Of a DNA stretch of 64,000 nucleotides, positions 51,000-60,191 are shown one piece after another. A program made the translations under genes and the position numbers. Numbering within the stretch: position 1 is the first letter of the stretch; every line of letters starts with the position of its first letter. Source of the DNA: RPRB01 sp035543115 (GTDB lineage Bacteria > Myxococcota > Myxococcia > Myxococcales > Myxococcaceae); assembly GCA_035543115.1 (NCBI GenBank), contig DATKKF010000137.1, positions 1 to 64,000 on the forward strand, in the 5' to 3' direction. The notes beneath the pieces were generated by a model. That model saw only the letters and a list, made by a program, of their open reading frames with translations. It was not told where the DNA came from and searched no databases.

Positions 51000-52118
51000 A
51001 TGCCACCCAAGGTCATCGGCCCCTACCGCGTCCTCGACACGCTCGGCAGTGGAGGCGCCGGAACGGTGTACCGCGCGCTCGACCGCCGCACGGGGGAGCC
51101 GGTGGCGTTGAAGCTCCTCTCCACCGGGCCGGCGCTGGACCCGCGCGCGGCGCGGCGACTGGCCCGCGAGTTCGAGACGCTGGCCGAGCTGTCGCACCCG
51201 AACGTGGTGAAGGTCTTCGACACCGGCGTGCACCACGGCTACCCCTATCTGGCCATGGAGCTGGTGGAGGGGCTGACCCTGCGGAACTACCTCGAGCTCG
51301 ACCTCAGCGGCTCGCCGGTGATCCGCCCGTCCTCGCGAAAGCGCGACGAGCCGAGCGTGCCCTGGAACGACACCGACACCGGCGAGTGGGGCGCGCCCAC
51401 GTTCACCCTGAGCACCTTCGCCGAGGAGCCGCCGAGCGAGGAGGTCTCGTACTCCACCGGCCCGGAGAGCGTGCGCGCCCTGGCCGACGCGGCCGACGAG
51501 CCGGACACGCAGGAGTCGCGCGAGGTGAACGTGAGCGAGGCGCCGAGCGCGCCGCCCGTCGAGCACCCGCCAGTGGAGACCACGCCCCGCCCCCCCGACC
51601 TGACCGCGCTGAACCGGCCCGAGCGGACCGGGCGGCTCAAGGACGCGATGACCCAGCTGGCGAACGCGCTCAGCTACATCCACGGCCACGGCCTGGTCCA
51701 TCGCGACCTCAAGCCGAGCAACGTGATGGTCGACGAGGACCGGCTGGTGCGGCTGATGGACTTCGGCCTGGCCAAGTTTCTCGCCGACGACGGGGCGGTC
51801 ACCGCCGACGGCCGGCTGGTGGGCACGTTCCGGTACATGGCGCCGGAGCAGATCCTCGGTGAGGGCCTCGACGCCCGCGCCGACCTCTACTCGCTGGGGG
51901 TCATCCTTTACGAGATGCTGACCGGCCGGACCCCGTTCGACGCCCGGACCCCGCACGAGCTCTGGCAGAAGGTGCTGGAGACGGAGGCGGCCACGGTGAG
52001 CTCGCTCAACCCCGGCGCCGACGCGGCGCTGGTGCGCATCGCGCACCGCCTCCTGCGAAAGGAGCCGGCCGAGCGGTTCCAGACCGCGGAGGAGGTCGCC
52101 GAGGCGCTCGCCGAGTGA
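51000..52118 (+). CDS. Ser/Thr protein kinase with a large insert in the catalytic domain
   Basis: A 372-aa cytoplasmic Hanks-type kinase without a membrane helix. The N-lobe is standard: LGSGGAGTVYRA (15-26), Lys38 in ALKLL, Glu in the REFETL helix. After the hinge (AMELVEGLTLRNYLEL) about 105 residues (104-208) of acidic, Ser/Thr/Pro-rich sequence interrupt the C-lobe, which resumes with LKDAMTQLANALSYIHGHGL, HRDLKPSN (234-241), DFG and YMAPEQ. The insert is probably disordered and may hold phosphorylation sites. No sensor domain is attached. The stop overlaps the pseudouridine synthase gene by 4 bp. Confidence 0.92.
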   Translation: MPPKVIGPYRVLDTLGSGGAGTVYRALDRRTGEPVALKLLSTGPALDPRAARRLAREFETLAELSHPNVVKVFDTGVHHGYPYLAMELVEGLTLRNYLELDLSGSPVIRPSSRKRDEPSVPWNDTDTGEWGAPTFTLSTFAEEPPSEEVSYSTGPESVRALADAADEPDTQESREVNVSEAPSAPPVEHPPVETTPRPPDLTALNRPERTGRLKDAMTQLANALSYIHGHGLVHRDLKPSNVMVDEDRLVRLMDFGLAKFLADDGAVTADGRLVGTFRYMAPEQILGEGLDARADLYSLGVILYEMLTGRTPFDARTPHELWQKVLETEAATVSSLNPGADAALVRIAHRLLRKEPAERFQTAEEVAEALAE

Positions 52119-53032
52119 GCGCCGGGCGGCGGACCCTCGAGGTGCCGGCGGACGCCGCCGGGATGCGCGTGGACGTCTGGCTGGCCGGCGCGCTGGAGCT
52201 GCCGCGGGCGCGGGTGAAGGAGCTGCTGGAGCGCGGGGCGGTGCGCATCGGCGGACGGCCGCCGCGCAAGGGGGACCGCACCGTCGCCGGGGCCCGGGTG
52301 GAAGTGACGCTGGAGACCGAGGACCCCCGCCCGGTGCCCCAGCCCGAGCTCCACCTTCGGGAATTGCACCTCGATCCGCAGCTGGTCGCGGTGGACAAGC
52401 CGGCCGGCATGCCGAGCCATCCGCTCGAGCCCGGCGAGCGGGGCACCGTGGTGAACGCGCTGGTGGCCCGCCACCCCGAGTGCGCGGACGCCTCGGCGGA
52501 CCCGCGCGAGGGCGGGCTGGTGCACCGGCTGGACACGCTCACCTCGGGCGTGCTCCTCGCCGCCCGGACCCCCGAGGCCTGGCGGGCGGTCCGCGACGCC
52601 TTCGCCGGGCGCCGGGTCGACAAGCGCTACCTCGCGGTGGTGACCGGGCCGGTGGCGGACGAGGGCGAGATCGACCTGCCGCTCCGCCACCGCAGCGACC
52701 ACGTGGAGCCCGCGCTGTCCGGAGGCGGACGCGAGGCGCTGACCGACTTCCACGTCCTCGCGCGCGCCCGGGACGCCGCACTGCTCGAGGTGCGGATCCA
52801 CACCGGGGTGCTCCATCAGATCCGCGCGCACCTCGCGGCCATCGGCGCTCCGGTGCTCGGGGACGCGGCGTACGGCGGGCGCGCACACCCGGGGCTCGAT
52901 CGCTTCTTCCTCCACGCCGCAAGGCTCGGGCTCTCGCATCCAGTCACCGGGGCGGCGCTGGAGGTGCGCTCGCCGTTGCCGCCCGAGCTCCGGACGGTGC
53001 GCGCCGAGCTGGGCCTCGGCGGCGTCGAGTGA
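52115..53032 (+). CDS. RluA-family pseudouridine synthase
   Basis: A 305-aa RNA pseudouridine synthase. An S4 RNA-binding domain (about 10-70: MRVDVWLAGALELPRARVKE, VRIGGRPPRKGDRT) precedes the catalytic domain, where GGLVHRLDTLTSGVLLAA contains the catalytic Asp. The later KRYLAVVTG and LHQIRAHLAAIGAPVLGDAAYGG blocks fit RluA/RluC/RluD types. The RNA target (23S rRNA, tRNA) cannot be told from sequence. Coupled to the kinase gene by a 4-bp overlap. Confidence 0.92.
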   Translation: MSAGRRTLEVPADAAGMRVDVWLAGALELPRARVKELLERGAVRIGGRPPRKGDRTVAGARVEVTLETEDPRPVPQPELHLRELHLDPQLVAVDKPAGMPSHPLEPGERGTVVNALVARHPECADASADPREGGLVHRLDTLTSGVLLAARTPEAWRAVRDAFAGRRVDKRYLAVVTGPVADEGEIDLPLRHRSDHVEPALSGGGREALTDFHVLARARDAALLEVRIHTGVLHQIRAHLAAIGAPVLGDAAYGGRAHPGLDRFFLHAARLGLSHPVTGAALEVRSPLPPELRTVRAELGLGGVE

Positions 53033-53381
53033 TGGACATCGTCCGGCTGGCACGCCGGGTGCGCCGATCAACTCTCCACGCCCTGGATCGCCGCAGTGTG
53101 CGGCGCATCGAGCGAGCTCAGCTCAGCCCTTCACTCAAGGGGCATGGCCAAGCTCGCTGCAGGAATGGAGGTCTCCCACCACCCGCTCTTCGGCGGGTAC
53201 GAGCCCCCTGGATCGTTCCTGGCGGACCGGATTCTGCGACCTGCTCGCCCGACCGCCGAACGAGGACGGCGCGTCCGCACACCGGGGGGATCGTCGCCCT
53301 GCTCTGGGCCCAGGACACGCCCGCCGGCCGCGGGATGGGTCCGTCGCGGTAGGGTGTGCGCCCCCCCCCCGGGTCAGTCGC
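53033..53381 (+). other. 349-bp gap without a confident gene
   Basis: Between the pseudouridine synthase stop and dinB. One frame can be read from an ATG at 53032 for 106 codons, ending at 53352; its first 40 codons (MDIVRLARRVRRSTLHALDR) look somewhat protein-like but the rest is arbitrary, so I do not call a gene. A run of ten C at 53361-53370 lies close before dinB. No clear promoter or LexA-type box is seen. Confidence 0.45.
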
Positions 53382-54599
53382 ATGCGGGCCATCCTCCACG
53401 TGGACATGGACGCCTTCTACGCGTCCGTCGAGCAGCGCGACCGGCCCGAGCTCCGCGGCCGTCCGGTCATCGTGGGCGGGCATCCCCGCCGCGGTGTGGT
53501 GCTGGCCGCGAGCTACGAGGTGCGGCCGTTCGGCGTCCGGAGCGCAATCCCCATGGCCCGGGCGCTGCTGCTGGCGCCGGACGCCACCGTCGTCCCGCCG
53601 CGGTTCGCCGCATACGCCGAGGCCAGCGAGCAGGTGTTCTCGATCCTCGAGCGCTACACGCCGCTCATCGAGCCGCTCTCGCTCGACGAGGCCTTCCTGG
53701 ACGTGACCGCGTCGCGGGGGCTCTTCGGCTCGCCGGTAGAGATTGCCCGCCGGCTCCGCGGAGAGATCGCCGCCGAGGTCGGACTCCCGGCGTCCGCGGG
53801 CATCGCCTCCTGCAAGTTCGTGGCGAAGATCGCCTCGGACCTCGCGAAGCCCGCCGGGCAGCGCGAGGTCCAGCCCGAGGACACGCGGAGCTTCCTCGCA
53901 GACCTCCCCGTCTCCCGCCTCTGGGGCGTGGGGCCCAAGCTGGAGGCACGGCTGCAGCAGCTCGGGTTGCGGCGGGTCGGCGATCTCGCCGGCCGCGACC
54001 CGGAGTGGCTCACCGCGCGACTCGGCGACATGGGGACCCACCTCGCGTCGCTCGCCCGCGGGGAAGACGACCGGCCGGTGGTGCCGGACCGGAGCAGCAA
54101 GAGCATCGGGGCCGAGGACACCTTCGAGGAGGACGTGTCGGATCCGGGTGTCCTCCGGCCGCGGCTCCACGCGCAGGCACTCCGGGTCGCCCGGCGGTTG
54201 CGGAGGGCGGGGCTGCGGACGCGCGTGGTGCAGCTCAAGCTGAAGCTCGACGACTTCACCTTGCAGACGCGGCGCTGCACCCTGGACCGCCCCACCGACG
54301 ACGGCCAGGAGCTGTACCGCCACGCGCTCGAGCTGCTCGAGCGCGCGCCGCTGCAGCGGCCGGTGCGCCTGACGGGGGTCTCGGCGCAGGAGCTCGACGA
54401 TGCCGGCGAGGCGCAGCTCGCCCTCTTCGGCGAGACGCCCCGCCGCTCCGAGGCGCTGAACCGGGCGCTCGACGCCATCGCCCTCCGCTTCGGCCAGGGC
54501 GCGGTGGCGCCGGCCGACGTGCTCTCGCTCGAGAGGGACGACCCGCTCGACGAGGCGCGGGCCCGGGCCGGCGCCTCGCGCCTCGACGTCCCGGATTGA
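53382..54599 (+). CDS. dinB: DNA polymerase IV
   Basis: A 405-aa Y-family translesion polymerase. Catalytic residues are in HVDMDAFYASVEQ (Asp8, Asp10) and LSLDEAFLDVT (about 102-111). The steric/stacking region ASYEVRPFGVRSAIPMARA, a helix-hairpin-helix (PVSRLWGVGPKLEARLQQLG) and a little-finger domain follow. A QLALF motif near 345 is a likely beta-clamp binding site. Normal length. The neighbouring gene is the arylamine N-acetyltransferase, which converges on it. Confidence 0.95.
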   Translation: MRAILHVDMDAFYASVEQRDRPELRGRPVIVGGHPRRGVVLAASYEVRPFGVRSAIPMARALLLAPDATVVPPRFAAYAEASEQVFSILERYTPLIEPLSLDEAFLDVTASRGLFGSPVEIARRLRGEIAAEVGLPASAGIASCKFVAKIASDLAKPAGQREVQPEDTRSFLADLPVSRLWGVGPKLEARLQQLGLRRVGDLAGRDPEWLTARLGDMGTHLASLARGEDDRPVVPDRSSKSIGAEDTFEEDVSDPGVLRPRLHAQALRVARRLRRAGLRTRVVQLKLKLDDFTLQTRRCTLDRPTDDGQELYRHALELLERAPLQRPVRLTGVSAQELDDAGEAQLALFGETPRRSEALNRALDAIALRFGQGAVAPADVLSLERDDPLDEARARAGASRLDVPD

Positions 54600-54627
54600 C
54601 CGCTCAGCCCCCCACCAGGGGGACGGC

Positions 54628-55497
54628 TCAGGCCGCCGCGCGCGGGCCGAGCGGGCCCTTCACCCCGAAGCGGGTGCGGAGCTCCTCCAGCCACTGGCCC
54701 TCGTGGCGGTACCGGTGACGCACGGTGTGCGACCCCCTGGTCTCCATCCGGTACCGCTCGGTCACCGTGCTCCGCCCCCATGGGCGCGCCAGGGTGAAGA
54801 CGGTGTGGTTGGTGAACGGAGACTCGGGGCTCGTCTGGTGCCAGTGGAACATCGGCGCGAACTCGGCCAGGGCCCGCGGACGCAGCGACACCCGGTAGAG
54901 CGGCCGCCAGTGTCCCCGCACTGTGGAGTGCTCGAGCTGCAACTCGCCACTGTCGGGGAAGAGCCGGTACGCGCCGCTCACGTCGCTCCGCTCCGCCGAG
55001 GGGAGTGGCAGCGGCGTCCGGAATGAGTCGCCGTAGCCCACGTCCACCAGGTAGTCCCCGCCATCGATTCGCACATGGAGCGCGAGATGGTCGTACTCAG
55101 GGCCCCAGACCCGTGCTGGTTTGCGCCACACCTTCCCCGAGAGCAGCGCGACGTCGAAGCCCAGCCGATCCAGCGCCCAGCCGAAGAGGCCGTTCAGCTC
55201 GTAACAGAAGCCGCCCCGGCGACGCCGGACGATCTTCTCCCAGGCGTGCCCGACATCGAGTTCGATCGGCACCTTCCAGTGGATGTCGAGGTTCTCGAAC
55301 GCCACCGTGGTGAGGCAGCGCCGCTGCAGGCGTCGCAAGAAGGGGAGCGAGGGACGCTCGCGGCGGACGGCGAGCAGCTCGAGGAACGCCCCCAGCTCCG
55401 CCTCCCCGAGCACGCCGGGCACGGTCACCGGCACCGGCCGAGACGGTCCGAGGGGAGCTTCGAGGAAGGAGGGATTCAGCACGGGAAGCGCTCCCAT
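54628..55497 (-). CDS. Arylamine N-acetyltransferase
   Basis: A 289-aa NAT enzyme that moves acetyl from acetyl-CoA to arylamines or hydrazines. The Cys-His-Asp triad is Cys98 (RRRRGGFCYELN), His137 (YDHLALHV) and Asp152 (VDVGYGD). The family start TTVAFENLDIH is also present. NATs are also found in pathways for steroid breakdown and in rifamycin-type amide synthases; nothing here points to either. No partner genes are adjacent. Confidence 0.94.
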   Translation of the reverse strand: MGALPVLNPSFLEAPLGPSRPVPVTVPGVLGEAELGAFLELLAVRRERPSLPFLRRLQRRCLTTVAFENLDIHWKVPIELDVGHAWEKIVRRRRGGFCYELNGLFGWALDRLGFDVALLSGKVWRKPARVWGPEYDHLALHVRIDGGDYLVDVGYGDSFRTPLPLPSAERSDVSGAYRLFPDSGELQLEHSTVRGHWRPLYRVSLRPRALAEFAPMFHWHQTSPESPFTNHTVFTLARPWGRSTVTERYRMETRGSHTVRHRYRHEGQWLEELRTRFGVKGPLGPRAAA

Positions 55498-55545
55498 TGG
55501 CGCGGAAGCAGGCGCCGCGCAACCCCAAGGCGTTGACTCGCGGCG

Positions 55546-57189
55546 TCAGGCCGCGGGCCCGCCTCCGCCCTGCCCGGAGGGGGGCCCAGGACGCGGCCCC
55601 CTCCTGCGACGCCGCCGCCGACGCCGGCCACCCTCGGACGCCGGACCGCCGGCTGTAGGCATCGGCGCCCCGCCTGCCTTCCACGCTTCGAGCGCGTCGC
55701 GGTGCTCGCCCGTGGCCTCGACCGAAAGCTCGAAGACGGTGAGCGCCTCGTTGAACAGCGGGTGCCGCCGGAAGCTCGCCAGGCCGCCGCGGCGGCGGCG
55801 CTTCCCCGACAGGGTCGCCTGCGCCAGGAGGATCATCCGGCACCGCTCGGCGATGCGCCTCGGAAGCCGGGCCGTCCGCACCAGCTCCTGGAGGAGGTCC
55901 TCGATCGCCGGGGGCACCGACGGCCCCGCGTCGTCGGCAGGAGTGCCGGCCTCAGGAGGCCGCTCCTCCGGTCCAGCACCCGCGGGGGCGGATGGACCGG
56001 GATCCGAGCGCAAGAGCGGGAGCAGGAGCGTGGCGAGGAGAACCGCATCCTCGAGCACCGCCCCCGAGCGCACCCGTGCATCCAGCCGCTCGGCGTGCGC
56101 GCGCAGCAGGGCCGCTCCCTCTGGCCCGCGCTCCTTCAGCCATGCGTCCACCGGAGGAAGCAGGAACTTCAGCGCGTCGAGCGCCGAGAGGAGATGGAGT
56201 CCCCCGGCGCTGACCCCTCCGCGGAGGATGCGGAACGTGTCCTCGAGCAGCCGCGGCGGCGCGCAGCGCGGGAGGTCGTCCACCGCGCCCTCCATCGCCG
56301 CGTAGGTCCGCGACTCGATGTCGAACTCGAGCCGGCAGGCGAAGCGGACCGCGCGCAGGATGCGGATCGGATCCTCGCGCACCCGGATCTCCGGGTCCCC
56401 GATGGTCCGCACCTCGCGCGCCCGAAGGTCCCGGAGCCCACCGACGAAGTCGATCACCCGGCCCCCGGCGACGTCGTAGAAGAGGCCGTTGATGGTGAAG
56501 TCGCGGCGGCGCGCATCCTGCTCCGCGGTGCCGAACACGTTGTCGTCGCTGATGAGAAGGTCGTCCTGCTCCTCGCCCTCGCCGCTCTCCGCGGTGGTGT
56601 CCTCCATCTCGCTCGGATTGGCGCGGAAGGTGGACACCTCCACGATCTTCCCGCCCTTGAAGTACACGTGGGCCAGCCGGAACCGCCGCCCGATGAGCCG
56701 GCAATTGCGGAAGATGCCTCGCACCTCGCTCGGCACCGCGCTCGCCGCCACGTCGAAGTCCTTGGGCGTCCGGCCGACCAGGAGATCGCGCACGCAGCCG
56801 CCGACGAGGTACGCCTGATGCCCGTACTGCAGCAGGCGGTTCACCACCTTGAGCGCGTCGGGGTCCAGCTTCTTCGGGTCGATGTCCGGGGCGTGGTCCC
56901 TCGGCACCGGCGCGGTCGGATCGAGATGGTCCGCGTCGCTCTCCCAGAGCGAGGGTGGAACCGGCTCGGGCTCCTTCTCGTCGTGCGGAGGCGGCGGCTC
57001 CGGCACCGGACCGGCGAGTGGATCCGCCCCCTCCTCGTCGTCCGCCTCCTCGTCGTCCTCGGTGGCCTCAAGCTCCGCCTCTCCCTCGAGCGCCGGCTCC
57101 AGCTCGGGCTCGCCGGAGTCCTCGGGCACCGCGTCGTCGGGGCGTCCGGAAGCGACGGGTGGTTCTGGGGCGTTGGGATCGTCCGTCAT
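55546..57189 (-). CDS. PcnB/tRNA-nucleotidyltransferase family protein with acidic head and Arg-rich tail
   Basis: A 547-aa class II nucleotidyltransferase. Residues of about 1-105 are low-complexity and very acidic. The catalytic head (about 110-260) has LVGGCVRDLLVGRTPKDFDV with the DxD metal site, RRFRLAHVYFKGGKIVEVST, and ARRRDFTINGLFYDV. The RNA-binding region contains EDPIRILRAVRFACRLEFDI. The C-terminal tail is a run of Arg, Gly and Pro. This layout fits bacterial poly(A) polymerase I more than a CCA-adding enzyme, since the tail and lack of an HD domain match, but the distinction needs a tree. Divergent from the SDR gene at 57243 with 53 bp between. Confidence 0.9.
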   Translation of the reverse strand: MTDDPNAPEPPVASGRPDDAVPEDSGEPELEPALEGEAELEATEDDEEADDEEGADPLAGPVPEPPPPHDEKEPEPVPPSLWESDADHLDPTAPVPRDHAPDIDPKKLDPDALKVVNRLLQYGHQAYLVGGCVRDLLVGRTPKDFDVAASAVPSEVRGIFRNCRLIGRRFRLAHVYFKGGKIVEVSTFRANPSEMEDTTAESGEGEEQDDLLISDDNVFGTAEQDARRRDFTINGLFYDVAGGRVIDFVGGLRDLRAREVRTIGDPEIRVREDPIRILRAVRFACRLEFDIESRTYAAMEGAVDDLPRCAPPRLLEDTFRILRGGVSAGGLHLLSALDALKFLLPPVDAWLKERGPEGAALLRAHAERLDARVRSGAVLEDAVLLATLLLPLLRSDPGPSAPAGAGPEERPPEAGTPADDAGPSVPPAIEDLLQELVRTARLPRRIAERCRMILLAQATLSGKRRRRGGLASFRRHPLFNEALTVFELSVEATGEHRDALEAWKAGGAPMPTAGGPASEGGRRRRRRRRRGPRPGPPSGQGGGGPAA

Positions 57190-57242
57190 CAGCGATTGAC
57201 GCCCCGGGTCGGAGCGGGCTTTGAAGGGCAGGCGTCTATACC

Positions 57243-58262
57243 ATGCGAACGCTCCTGACGGGCGCCACCGGACTCATCGGAGCAAACCTGGTCCGCACCC
57301 TCCTCCGGGCCGGCGAGCGGCCGCGCGTGCTGCTCACGCCCGGTTCGGACGCCCGTTCCCTCGCCGGGCTGGACGTGGAGCGAGTGTCGGGGGACGTGCG
57401 TGACGCGCACTCGCTCGCCAAGGCGATGAGCGGGGTGCAGCGGGTGTTCCACGCCGCCGGGCACGTCCGGTTCGATGACGCGGGCAGGCTCCTGCTCTGG
57501 ACCATCAACGTCGAGGGGACGCGCCAGGTGCTCCAGGCGGCCCGAGGCGCCGGGGTGCGCCGGCTGGTGCACGTCTCCTCCAGCGTCGCGGTGGGGCACG
57601 GTACGCTGGACCGGCCCGCCGCCGAGGAGGCGTCTCCCCCCGTGCACAGCACGCCCTACGCCCAGAGCAAGCGTGCCGCCGAGGAGCTCGCGCTCGATGA
57701 CTGGGGAGAGCTCCAGGTCGTCGTCTGCAACCCCACCTTCGTCGTGGGCGCCTACGGGACGGGCGCCACCAGCGCCGAGGTGGTCCGGCTGGTCGCCACC
57801 GGCATCGTGCGGGCCTACCCTCCCGGGGGCGCGAACTTCGTCAACGCCGAAGACGTCGCCGACGGCCTGGTGCTGGCGATGCGCGCCGGCCGGCCGCGGA
57901 CGCGGTACATCCTCGGAGGCGAGAACCTCACCCACCGTGAGTTTCTCGCCCAGATTGCAGAGGAGTGCGGACAGCGCGCACCCGCCGTTGCCCTCCCCGG
58001 CTGGGCGGCACGGGCTCTGGGGCGCACCGGCGACGTGCTGGGGACCCTCTCCTCTGCCCGGCTGGGATGGGTGAACACCCCCTTCCTGCGCCAGCTCTTC
58101 GAGCCCACCTACGTGAGCTCGGCGCGCGCCCAGCGCACGCTCGGCTACCGCCCGCGCCCGGTCCGCCACGGCATCCGCGACGCGCTCCGCTGGTACCAGG
58201 AGCAGCAGCTGCTCCCGCGCGACCGGCCGCTCACCCCGCGGGGGGTGCTGGTCAAAAGCTGA
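57243..58262 (+). CDS. Extended SDR (NAD-dependent epimerase/dehydratase, HpnA-like)
   Basis: A 339-aa extended SDR. The NAD(P) motif is LLTGATGLIGANLV (4-17), the catalytic Ser lies in HVSSSVAVGHG, and the YxxxK pair in TPYAQSKRAAEELAL. Overall spacing fits the dihydroflavonol-reductase-like group, which includes hopanoid-associated HpnA. No hopanoid genes are nearby, so the substrate is open. Its end overlaps the convergent PDZ gene by 11 bp. Confidence 0.87.
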   Translation: MRTLLTGATGLIGANLVRTLLRAGERPRVLLTPGSDARSLAGLDVERVSGDVRDAHSLAKAMSGVQRVFHAAGHVRFDDAGRLLLWTINVEGTRQVLQAARGAGVRRLVHVSSSVAVGHGTLDRPAAEEASPPVHSTPYAQSKRAAEELALDDWGELQVVVCNPTFVVGAYGTGATSAEVVRLVATGIVRAYPPGGANFVNAEDVADGLVLAMRAGRPRTRYILGGENLTHREFLAQIAEECGQRAPAVALPGWAARALGRTGDVLGTLSSARLGWVNTPFLRQLFEPTYVSSARAQRTLGYRPRPVRHGIRDALRWYQEQQLLPRDRPLTPRGVLVKS

Positions 58263-60132
58263 TCGGCCGGCGCAGGACGTCCACCGTCGCGGTGGTTCCG
58301 TCGGCGCGGCGGACCTCGAGCCGGACCACGGTCCCCTCCTCGCCCCGCAGGTGCTGGATGGCGTCGACGAAGCCGAGCTCGGACACGCTCCGTCCGTCCA
58401 CCCGCAGCACGACGTCGCCCGGGTGGAGCCCCGCCGCCGCCGCCCCGCCCGAGGCGACGAGATTCCCGAGCACGAGCCCGTCGTCCGAGCGGTTCACCAC
58501 GGCGCCGATCCCCACCAGGTCCGTGGCGGGGGTCTGGTCCGTGGCCAGGGGCCGCAGCGCGACCTCGACCTCGGTCCGTCCGCGGGCCAGGGTGACGATC
58601 CGGCGGTTGTACCGGTCCGCCTCGACCGAGACGCTCACCGGCGCGTCGGGCAGGCCATCGAGCTCGAACCTGCCGTCGGAGGCGGTGAACGCTCCGGTGC
58701 GGACCAGCACCGAGTCCTCACCCGGCGAGGACTCCATCGCCACCCGCGCGCCCGCCACCGCGGCGTGGCTGCTCGCGTCCTGGACCACGCCCGTGAGCCG
58801 GCGGCCTGTACCCAGCCGGAGCTCCTTCTCCACCCGTGCGCCGGGGGTGGCCGGAAGCTCCACCCGCACCCTCCCCGAGGGCCCGCTGTCCGCGGCGAGC
58901 GCCTGCAGCTCCCACGGCCCGGCGCCGAGGCCCTGCACCTCCCAGCGCCCCTCGGGGTCCACGATGGACAGGGTGCGCACCGGCTCGGAGCGCCGCAGCC
59001 GCACCAGCTGCAGCGCGAAGGCCGTGGCCGGTCGGCCGTCGGCGTGCACGACCCTGCCGGCGAGCACGCCACCCGGCCGGGCGGTGAGGACCACCTCTTG
59101 GTCGCCCGGCTCGACCGCCACCCGGTCCGAGAGGAGCTCCCCCGAGAAGGCCTGCGCCCAGCCGACCTGCGCCGGCACCCCCTCGAAGCGGAAGCGGCCC
59201 TGCACATCGGTCCTCACCGGCGCGGGGAGGAGCACCCCACCGCCGCGTCCTCTGCCTCGCCCCACGCCGAGCGTCACCACCGCCTCGGGCATCGGGACGC
59301 CGCTGGCCTCCAGCACCCGGCCGGCGAGCGGCTTCTCCGGTGCGGCGTCCTCGGGCGACGGCTTGAGCCGGAGAGTGACGGTCCGGGTCCGCCCACCGCC
59401 GCGGAGCGCCTCGGCCGCGGGCGAGAAGCCGGGCGCACGCGCCACCAGCACCGCCTCGGGCGGCGCCGTGCCGGAGAAGGCGCCCCGCGCGTCGGTGGTC
59501 CACTGCCGGTCCGGGCTCACCAGGCCTGGCTGGGTGCCCGGGACGCGGAGCACCACCGTGGCACCGGCGATGGGCGCTCCCCCCTCGGCGGCCTCCACCC
59601 GTCCGCTCAGGCGGACCTCGGGGTCGAGCGACACCACGAGCTCGGGCGTCCCGGGGGGCGCCGGCGCGACCAGCCGGATGGGGCTCTGCCCCCACTCGGG
59701 GCCGAAGGGCACGTAGCCCTCGGCGAGCACCGCCGCCAGCTGATGGGGGCCCGGGCGCGAGGGAACGAGCCGGAAGCGCCCTTCCGGTCCCGACCGCACC
59801 GACGTGGCGCCCTCGGGGGCGGAGAAGGTCACCTCCGCCCCGACGACGGGCCGGCCGTCGTCGGCCGAGACGACGCGCCCGGTGAACGGGGAGAGCGCGG
59901 CTGCGGGCTCCACCCGGGGTCCGCGGGGCGGCACGGGCGAGGCCGGACCCGGCACCGAGGCGGGGCCCGTGGGGGTCGACGGCGGGGGTGCGGCCGCGCG
60001 CACCCGGCTCGCGTCGGGTCCGGGCGCGGGCTCCCGGCCGCGGAGGAGGACGAGCACCACCGCGACGAGCGCTGCGAGCACGACGAGCCACGGCCAGAGA
60101 CGCCGACGACGGGACGAGGTGTGCGCGCGCAT
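58252..60132 (-). CDS. Membrane-anchored protein with carboxypeptidase-regulatory-like domains and PDZ
   Basis: A 626-aa protein. A positively charged start and one helix (about 13-31) anchor it in the inner membrane, with the rest outside. A Pro/Ala linker is followed by five or so carboxypeptidase-regulatory-like (Ig-type) modules (FTGRVVSADDGRPVVGAEV, LSGRVEAAEGGAPIAGATV, LAGRVLEASGVPMPEAVV, LAGRVVHADGRPATAFAL, LTGVVQDASSHAAVAGARV), and a PDZ-like domain near the C-terminus (GGAAAAGLHPGDVVLRVDGR). No protease motif. Such proteins may scaffold periplasmic partners. The ATG at 60132 is preferred to a longer frame. Confidence 0.85.
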   Translation of the reverse strand: MRAHTSSRRRRLWPWLVVLAALVAVVLVLLRGREPAPGPDASRVRAAAPPPSTPTGPASVPGPASPVPPRGPRVEPAAALSPFTGRVVSADDGRPVVGAEVTFSAPEGATSVRSGPEGRFRLVPSRPGPHQLAAVLAEGYVPFGPEWGQSPIRLVAPAPPGTPELVVSLDPEVRLSGRVEAAEGGAPIAGATVVLRVPGTQPGLVSPDRQWTTDARGAFSGTAPPEAVLVARAPGFSPAAEALRGGGRTRTVTLRLKPSPEDAAPEKPLAGRVLEASGVPMPEAVVTLGVGRGRGRGGGVLLPAPVRTDVQGRFRFEGVPAQVGWAQAFSGELLSDRVAVEPGDQEVVLTARPGGVLAGRVVHADGRPATAFALQLVRLRRSEPVRTLSIVDPEGRWEVQGLGAGPWELQALAADSGPSGRVRVELPATPGARVEKELRLGTGRRLTGVVQDASSHAAVAGARVAMESSPGEDSVLVRTGAFTASDGRFELDGLPDAPVSVSVEADRYNRRIVTLARGRTEVEVALRPLATDQTPATDLVGIGAVVNRSDDGLVLGNLVASGGAAAAGLHPGDVVLRVDGRSVSELGFVDAIQHLRGEEGTVVRLEVRRADGTTATVDVLRRPISF

Positions 60133-60191
60133 GCGGATGGAACCCGGGGAGGAGCGTGCCTCTGCCCGGCCACGCCGCTCAAGTGAGGGGG

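Noticed and set aside
50238..52046. A 602-codon minus-strand frame joining ppgK with the region antisense to the second kinase
   Set aside because: Only the last 245 codons (from 50975) have coding sense; the rest is the shadow of the kinase gene.
53032..53352. A 106-codon gene overlapping the pseudouridine synthase stop
   Set aside because: Only its first 40 codons look protein-like and it lacks a recognisable motif; treated as non-coding.
53361..53370. C-run before dinB as a phase-variation tract
   Set aside because: It lies outside the coding frame with no sign of promoter elements around it; a single run in GC-rich DNA is not enough evidence.
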